Of a stretch of 9,032 nt of DNA, positions 5,948 to 9,032 are shown one piece after another. Under the pieces are notes generated by a model. That model was not told the origin of the DNA, did not search any database, and saw only the letters and a program-made list of their open reading frames with translations. Every line of letters starts with the position of its first letter. Positions within the stretch are counted from its first letter, which is position 1. The stretch comes from JBFGWM01 sp041588495 (GTDB lineage: Bacteria > Pseudomonadota > Gammaproteobacteria > Pseudomonadales > JBFGWM01). Made by a program: the position numbers and the translations under genes. Location of the stretch: contig JBFGWM010000106.1 of the NCBI GenBank assembly GCA_041588495.1, positions 1 through 9,032 on the forward strand, read 5' to 3'.

Positions 5948-6057
5948 CGGAAACCGCTGTACAACCAAAAAATATTGATGCGGATTCCATGAAGACGGGC
6001 CACAAAGACAAAGACGAAAGGTGAAAGTGAACGACTATTTTGGCAGGGGCCGGAACG

Positions 6058-6675
6058 ATGAGCGAAACAACGGATCACGGTGAGCGTCGCCAGGAAAGCT
6101 GGTCGGCGTTGATGGACGACGAGGTCGACGACCTCGAGATGCGGCGCATGCTGCAGGACGCGGACGACCCGGATGTCCGCGCGCGCTGGATGCGCTACCA
6201 GGTGGCCCGCGCGGCCATTCGCGGTGAGGTGCCGGATGCCGGGTACGTGGACCTTTCCGGGCGGGTCAGCGCGGCACTGGCCGACGAACCGCAACCGCAG
6301 ACCTCCGCAGGGCGGCGACTGCCGGGTTACGCCAAGCCCCTGGGCAGCGTGGCCATCGCGGCGAGCGTCGCCGCCCTGGTCGTGTTCGGGGCGCGCTTCC
6401 TGGAGACTCCCCAAAACCTGCAGGACCCCGCCCGTGACACCCTCGCAGCGGTGGAGGCCCCGGCGGAATCCCGCGTGGAACCGATTATCCGCCAGGCGGA
6501 TGCAGATCCGCCGGTGGCGACCGTCGCCCGGCACCAGCCGCCCGAGGGATCACGCATGTTCATCCGGACCGCCCACGGTTCCGGGGTCAGCGCTCACCAG
6601 TTGCGGCACACGGCCCACGCGGGCGGGATGTTGCCGTACGCGCGTGTCTTCAGCCTCGAATCCGACCGGGAATAA
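6058..6675 (+). CDS. rseA: Sigma-E anti-sigma factor RseA (MucA-type)
   Basis: The protein has 205 residues (E. coli RseA 216, Pseudomonas MucA 194). It is a single-pass inner-membrane protein whose cytoplasmic domain holds RpoE inactive until proteases cut RseA during envelope stress. The N-terminal anti-sigma domain (about 1-75) begins with ESWSALMDDEVDD (13-25), the family's usual opening, followed by DDPDVRARWMRYQVAR (36-51). One membrane segment is at about 96-115 (SVAIAASVAALVVF). The periplasmic part (116-205) ends with MLPYARVFSLE (191-201), matching the MucA C-terminal region. ATG at 6058 is preferred: AGGGG (6044-6048) lies 9 bases upstream; an in-frame TTG at 6040 would add six residues without family support. 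The stop directly abuts the rseB ATG. Confidence 0.92.
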   Translation: MSETTDHGERRQESWSALMDDEVDDLEMRRMLQDADDPDVRARWMRYQVARAAIRGEVPDAGYVDLSGRVSAALADEPQPQTSAGRRLPGYAKPLGSVAIAASVAALVVFGARFLETPQNLQDPARDTLAAVEAPAESRVEPIIRQADADPPVATVARHQPPEGSRMFIRTAHGSGVSAHQLRHTAHAGGMLPYARVFSLESDRE

Positions 6676-7662
6676 ATGTTCGCGGCCCCTGCAATGAACA
6701 AGCCGCGCGCGGTACGGGCACTGCTTGTCTTGTGCCTGCTCGCCGCCCCGACCGGCGCGGCTGCCGAGCCTTCCGCGGTCAACTGGCTGCAGCGCATGAA
6801 CGATGCCTTCCGGGTGAACACCTATGACGGTGAATTCGTTTATGCCCACGCAGGACGTCTCGGCACCCTGCGCATCGTGCATGCGGTGGACCCGGATGGT
6901 CGCGAGCGGGAAAAACTTGAGCACATGGACGGCGGGTCCTGGGAGGTTTACCGGCACGGCAACCAGGTGACCTGCGTCAACACCGGGTCCGGCGAGGGGC
7001 ATTGCGTCAACAGCGGGCCGTTCTCGGGCGGATTCGTCCATGACCTGGCCCGGGTACAGTCGAACTACCGGTTGCAGGTCGGCGGCGAGGGGCGCAAGGC
7101 CGGGCGCGATGCCATTGAAATCGGCATCCGGCCGAAGGATGCGGATCGTTACGGCTACCAGCTGTGGCTGGACCGCGAGTCGGCGATGCTGCTTACCTGC
7201 CTGCTGAAGGACGAGACCGGTTCGATCCTGGAACGCTTCCAGTTCACCCGGCTGGACCTCCGCGAGTCGATTCCGGCGGCAGAATTCGAGATTGGTGCAG
7301 CGGAGCGTGGCAGCGTGCAGCGTTTCGAACTGCCGGCCCGCGAGCAGGGTGGACCGCCACCCGCGGTGCCGTGGCAGGTCACCTGGCTCCCGAACGGGTT
7401 CGTGGCGGTCAAGGGCCAGGCGCCGACCGGTGACAGCGCGGGTGCGCGTGTTTACGGCGATGGGCTGGCGATGATCTCGGTGTTCGTGGAAGCGGCGGGC
7501 GCGGCCTCGTGGAGCGAGGGCGTGTCGCGCATGGGCGCCACGGTCGAAGTGAGGAAAAAATTCGCGGGTTCCGGTGGCGACTGGTTCGTGACCGTGGTGG
7601 GCGAGGTGCCGGAAGGAACCGCGCGACGGGTTGCGGACTCGGTGCGGGTGAACCCGGGCTGA
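6676..7662 (+). CDS. rseB: Sigma-E factor regulatory protein RseB (MucB-type)
   Basis: The protein has 328 residues (E. coli RseB 318) and is periplasmic. RseB binds the periplasmic part of RseA, shields it from DegS-type cleavage, and lets go when it senses mislocalised lipoprotein or lipopolysaccharide. A signal peptide is visible: basic KPRAVR, hydrophobic ALLVLCLLAAP, and probable cleavage after GAAA (residue 30). The mature protein opens with NWLQRMNDAFRVNTYDGEFVY (36-56), the family signature. The large lipid-sensing domain continues to about residue 210 (DRYGYQLWLDRESAMLL, 157-173; LLKDETGSILERFQF, 176-190) and a smaller C-terminal domain spans about 230-325. ATG 6676 follows the rseA stop without a gap. 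ATG 6694 would give a more typical signal peptide and is a real alternative. Two cysteines, Cys100 and Cys110, lie close together. Confidence 0.92.
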   Translation: MFAAPAMNKPRAVRALLVLCLLAAPTGAAAEPSAVNWLQRMNDAFRVNTYDGEFVYAHAGRLGTLRIVHAVDPDGREREKLEHMDGGSWEVYRHGNQVTCVNTGSGEGHCVNSGPFSGGFVHDLARVQSNYRLQVGGEGRKAGRDAIEIGIRPKDADRYGYQLWLDRESAMLLTCLLKDETGSILERFQFTRLDLRESIPAAEFEIGAAERGSVQRFELPAREQGGPPPAVPWQVTWLPNGFVAVKGQAPTGDSAGARVYGDGLAMISVFVEAAGAASWSEGVSRMGATVEVRKKFAGSGGDWFVTVVGEVPEGTARRVADSVRVNPG

Positions 7663-7680
7663 GTGCCGGTGGGCTGATGA

Positions 7681-8184
7681 ATGATTGAAGAATGCGGGCG
7701 CGTGGTGGCCACCGGGGCGGATGGCGCGTGGGTCGAGACCCTGGCGCGGGCGGGGTGCGGCCGCTGTGACCAGCCGGGTGGCTGCGGACAGAATTCCATT
7801 ACCCGCCTGTTCGCGTCGCGCAACCGGCGGGTCCGGGTCGCGGCGCCGATCCCCGTGGAAACCGGTGACCGGGTTCTGATCGGCATTCCCGAGGGACAAC
7901 TGCTGCGCGCGTCGCTGGTGGTCTATCTGCTGCCCCTGCTGGGACTGGTGTTCGGCAGCGTCACCGGTCACCTGGTCTCGGGCGCCTCGGAGGCCATGGC
8001 GATCCTCGGGGCCGCGCTGGGAATGACCGGCGGTTTCCTCGTCTCGCACCTGCTGTCGCGGATGCTGAACGGCCGCGATTCCTGGTTGCCGGTGGTGATC
8101 GCCCGGTTGCCGCAGGATGATCCGGGAGCCGTCGTCGTGGATCCTGCCGCCGCGGGCGTTTCCCGTCGCGGTGAATCATTGTAA
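7681..8184 (+). CDS. rseC: SoxR-reducing system / sigma-E regulatory protein RseC
   Basis: The protein has 167 residues (E. coli RseC 159) and is an inner-membrane protein of the RseC/MucC family. In E. coli it is linked to positive control of sigma-E and to the Rsx/Rse system that reduces SoxR; the mechanism is unclear. The N-terminal cytoplasmic domain carries a cysteine cluster: Cys5, Cys26, Cys29 and Cys35 (CGRCDQPGGCG at 26-36), typical of the family and possibly a metal or Fe-S site. Two membrane segments are at about 74-97 and 104-126, joined by a short loop. The C-terminal 40 residues are soluble. The gene begins 18 bases after the rseB stop; the ribosome binding site is GGTGGG (7668-7673), 7 bases before the ATG. 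It belongs to the rpoE operon. Confidence 0.9.
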   Translation: MIEECGRVVATGADGAWVETLARAGCGRCDQPGGCGQNSITRLFASRNRRVRVAAPIPVETGDRVLIGIPEGQLLRASLVVYLLPLLGLVFGSVTGHLVSGASEAMAILGAALGMTGGFLVSHLLSRMLNGRDSWLPVVIARLPQDDPGAVVVDPAAAGVSRRGESL

Positions 8185-8249
8185 GGTTTGGTGGGCCGGG
8201 CCCCGACCTGTGTTTTCCGTTGACCTGTGCCGATAGCGGCGGAGCCATC

Positions 8250-9032
8250 ATGAGAGCAGTATTCAACCCGCTTGCCGCTGGCGCCACGATCCTTGCCTGG
8301 ATTGTCACCCTGCTGTTCGCCGGGACCGTACAGGCACGCAGCCTGCCCGATTTCAGCCCGCTGGTGGAGAAACTTTCTCCGGCGGTGGTCAACATCAGCA
8401 CCTCGCACAAGGCGCCGGCGGGCGGGCCCCGTTTCCCCGGCCTTGACGGCCCGGAAGGCGAGGATCCGGGTGTCGACGACTTCTCCGAGTTCCTGCGCCG
8501 TTTCTGGGGTCACCGCTTCCAGATCCCTGAGCAGGAACGACAATCCATGGGTTCCGGTTTCCTGGTCTCCCAGGACGGTTACGTGCTGACCAACTACCAC
8601 GTGGTCAAGGACGCGGACGAAATTATCGTGCGGCTCAGCGACCGCCGTGAACTGGTCGCACGACTGGTGGGCGGCGACACGCGCTCCGACATCGCCCTGC
8701 TCAAGCTCGAGGGCAAGAACTTCCCCTTTGCGAAGACCGGCAACTCGGAGCAGTTGCGGGTCGGCGCATGGGTGCTGGCCATCGGTTCGCCGTTCGGTTT
8801 CGACCATTCCGTGACCGCGGGCATCGTCAGCGCCAAGGGGCGCAGCCTGCCCAACGAGAATTACGTGCCGTTCATCCAGACCGATGTCGCGATCAACCCC
8901 GGGAATTCCGGGGGGCCGTTGTTCGATCTGGACGGCCGGGTTGTCGGCATCAACTCGCAGATTTACACCCGTGGCGGCGGGTCCATCGGCCTGTCCTTCG
9001 CGATTCCGGTCGAGGTCGCCCTCGAGGTGGTC
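8250..9032 (+). CDS. mucD: DegP/MucD-type periplasmic serine protease (3' end outside window)
   Basis: The first 261 residues are present in an open frame that runs off the window; family members have about 470. The enzyme degrades misfolded proteins in the periplasm. A signal peptide (hydrophobic ATILAWIVTLLFAG, about 12-25) is probably cut after VQA at residue 29. The trypsin-like domain shows the full catalytic triad: His117 (TNYHVV), Asp147 (SDIALL) and Ser220 (GNSGGPL). An extended loop rich in Gly, Pro and acidic residues (about 55-95) precedes the core, as in DegP/MucD. PDZ domains should follow beyond the window. GGAG (8241-8244) lies 5 bases before the ATG. It follows rseC after 65 bp; placement right after the muc genes matches Pseudomonas mucD, but a degP or degQ name is equally defensible. 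Confidence 0.93.
   Translation, partial: MRAVFNPLAAGATILAWIVTLLFAGTVQARSLPDFSPLVEKLSPAVVNISTSHKAPAGGPRFPGLDGPEGEDPGVDDFSEFLRRFWGHRFQIPEQERQSMGSGFLVSQDGYVLTNYHVVKDADEIIVRLSDRRELVARLVGGDTRSDIALLKLEGKNFPFAKTGNSEQLRVGAWVLAIGSPFGFDHSVTAGIVSAKGRSLPNENYVPFIQTDVAINPGNSGGPLFDLDGRVVGINSQIYTRGGGSIGLSFAIPVEVALEVV

Larger units (their letters stand above)
5787..6057 (+). other. Long rpoE-rseA intergenic region with repeats and inverted repeats
   Basis: The 271 bp between rpoE and rseA holds no recognisable gene on either strand. The first part (to about 5910) is GC-rich with inverted repeats. Next comes a hexamer tandem repeat (5912-5947). The last part (about 5955-6040) is clearly richer in A and T than the rest of the window, with an A-run at 5967-5972 and the near-repeat AAAGACAAAGACGAAAGG (6004-6021). 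Genes of this operon are usually much closer together. No U-run follows the hairpins, so a standard terminator is not supported. The region could be an inserted repeat, a folded mRNA leader for rseA or a small RNA locus. Confidence 0.6.

Noticed and set aside
6550..8049. 499-codon open frame on the minus strand opposite rseA, rseB and rseC
   Set aside because: It crosses three recognised genes and encodes an Arg/His/Pro-rich sequence with no recognisable motif.
8193..8203. GGGC-CGG-GCCC inverted repeat after rseC as a terminator
   Set aside because: Four-base stem, and the nearest T-run (8213-8216) is too far away; the protease gene may well be read through from the rse operon.
1..9032. A new defence, mobile or biosynthetic system in the window
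   Set aside because: All protein genes belong to familiar gammaproteobacterial housekeeping and stress families in a known order; no transposase, integrase, phage, toxin-antitoxin pair (apart from the uncertain YgfX role) or CRISPR repeat was seen.

Overview
The window is a high-GC stretch of bacterial chromosome from a gammaproteobacterium. This assignment rests on gene order: ygfZ divergent from sdhE-ygfX, nadB divergent from rpoE, and rpoE followed by rseA, rseB, rseC and a DegP/MucD-type protease, a layout known from Escherichia, Pseudomonas and relatives. The GC content and the Pseudomonas-like placement of mucD after the rse/muc genes point away from the enterics, but the sequence alone does not fix the genus. 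No mobile element, CRISPR array, rRNA or tRNA gene was seen.

Layout. Bases 1-489 (+) are the 3' half of a 3-hydroxyisobutyrate dehydrogenase gene (valine catabolism). Convergent with it is an HDOD-domain gene (534-1382, -), then ygfZ (1464-2483, -), a folate-binding Fe-S cluster maintenance protein. A divergent spacer of 199 bp separates ygfZ from sdhE (2683-2967, +), the flavinylation factor of succinate dehydrogenase, which overlaps a YgfX-like membrane protein gene (2945-3403, +). nadB (3427-5007, -), L-aspartate oxidase, converges on that pair. A 200 bp spacer carrying promoters in both directions separates nadB from the envelope-stress cluster: rpoE (5208-5786), an unusual 271 bp gap, rseA (6058-6675), rseB (6676-7662), rseC (7681-8184) and the 5' part of a mucD/degP-like gene (8250 to the window end), all on the + strand.

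How the genes work together. RpoE is the extracytoplasmic stress sigma factor. RseA is its membrane-bound anti-sigma factor, RseB is the periplasmic protector of RseA, RseC is an inner-membrane accessory protein, and the protease handles misfolded envelope proteins. A sequence upstream of rpoE matches the sigma-E promoter pattern (GAACTT, 16 bp, TCTAT), so the operon probably activates itself. Upstream of that is a perfect TATAAT box for housekeeping transcription.

All protein genes belong to well-known families and I see no undescribed defence, metabolic or mobile system. The least ordinary sequence is the gap between rpoE and rseA (5787-6057). It holds a GTGTAG hexamer tandem repeat, two nested inverted repeats, a 10-base direct repeat and an AT-richer tail, with a perfect TATAAT box just inside the end of rpoE. 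It could be a dispersed intergenic repeat, an RNA control element that separates sigma factor from anti-sigma factor expression, or a small RNA locus.
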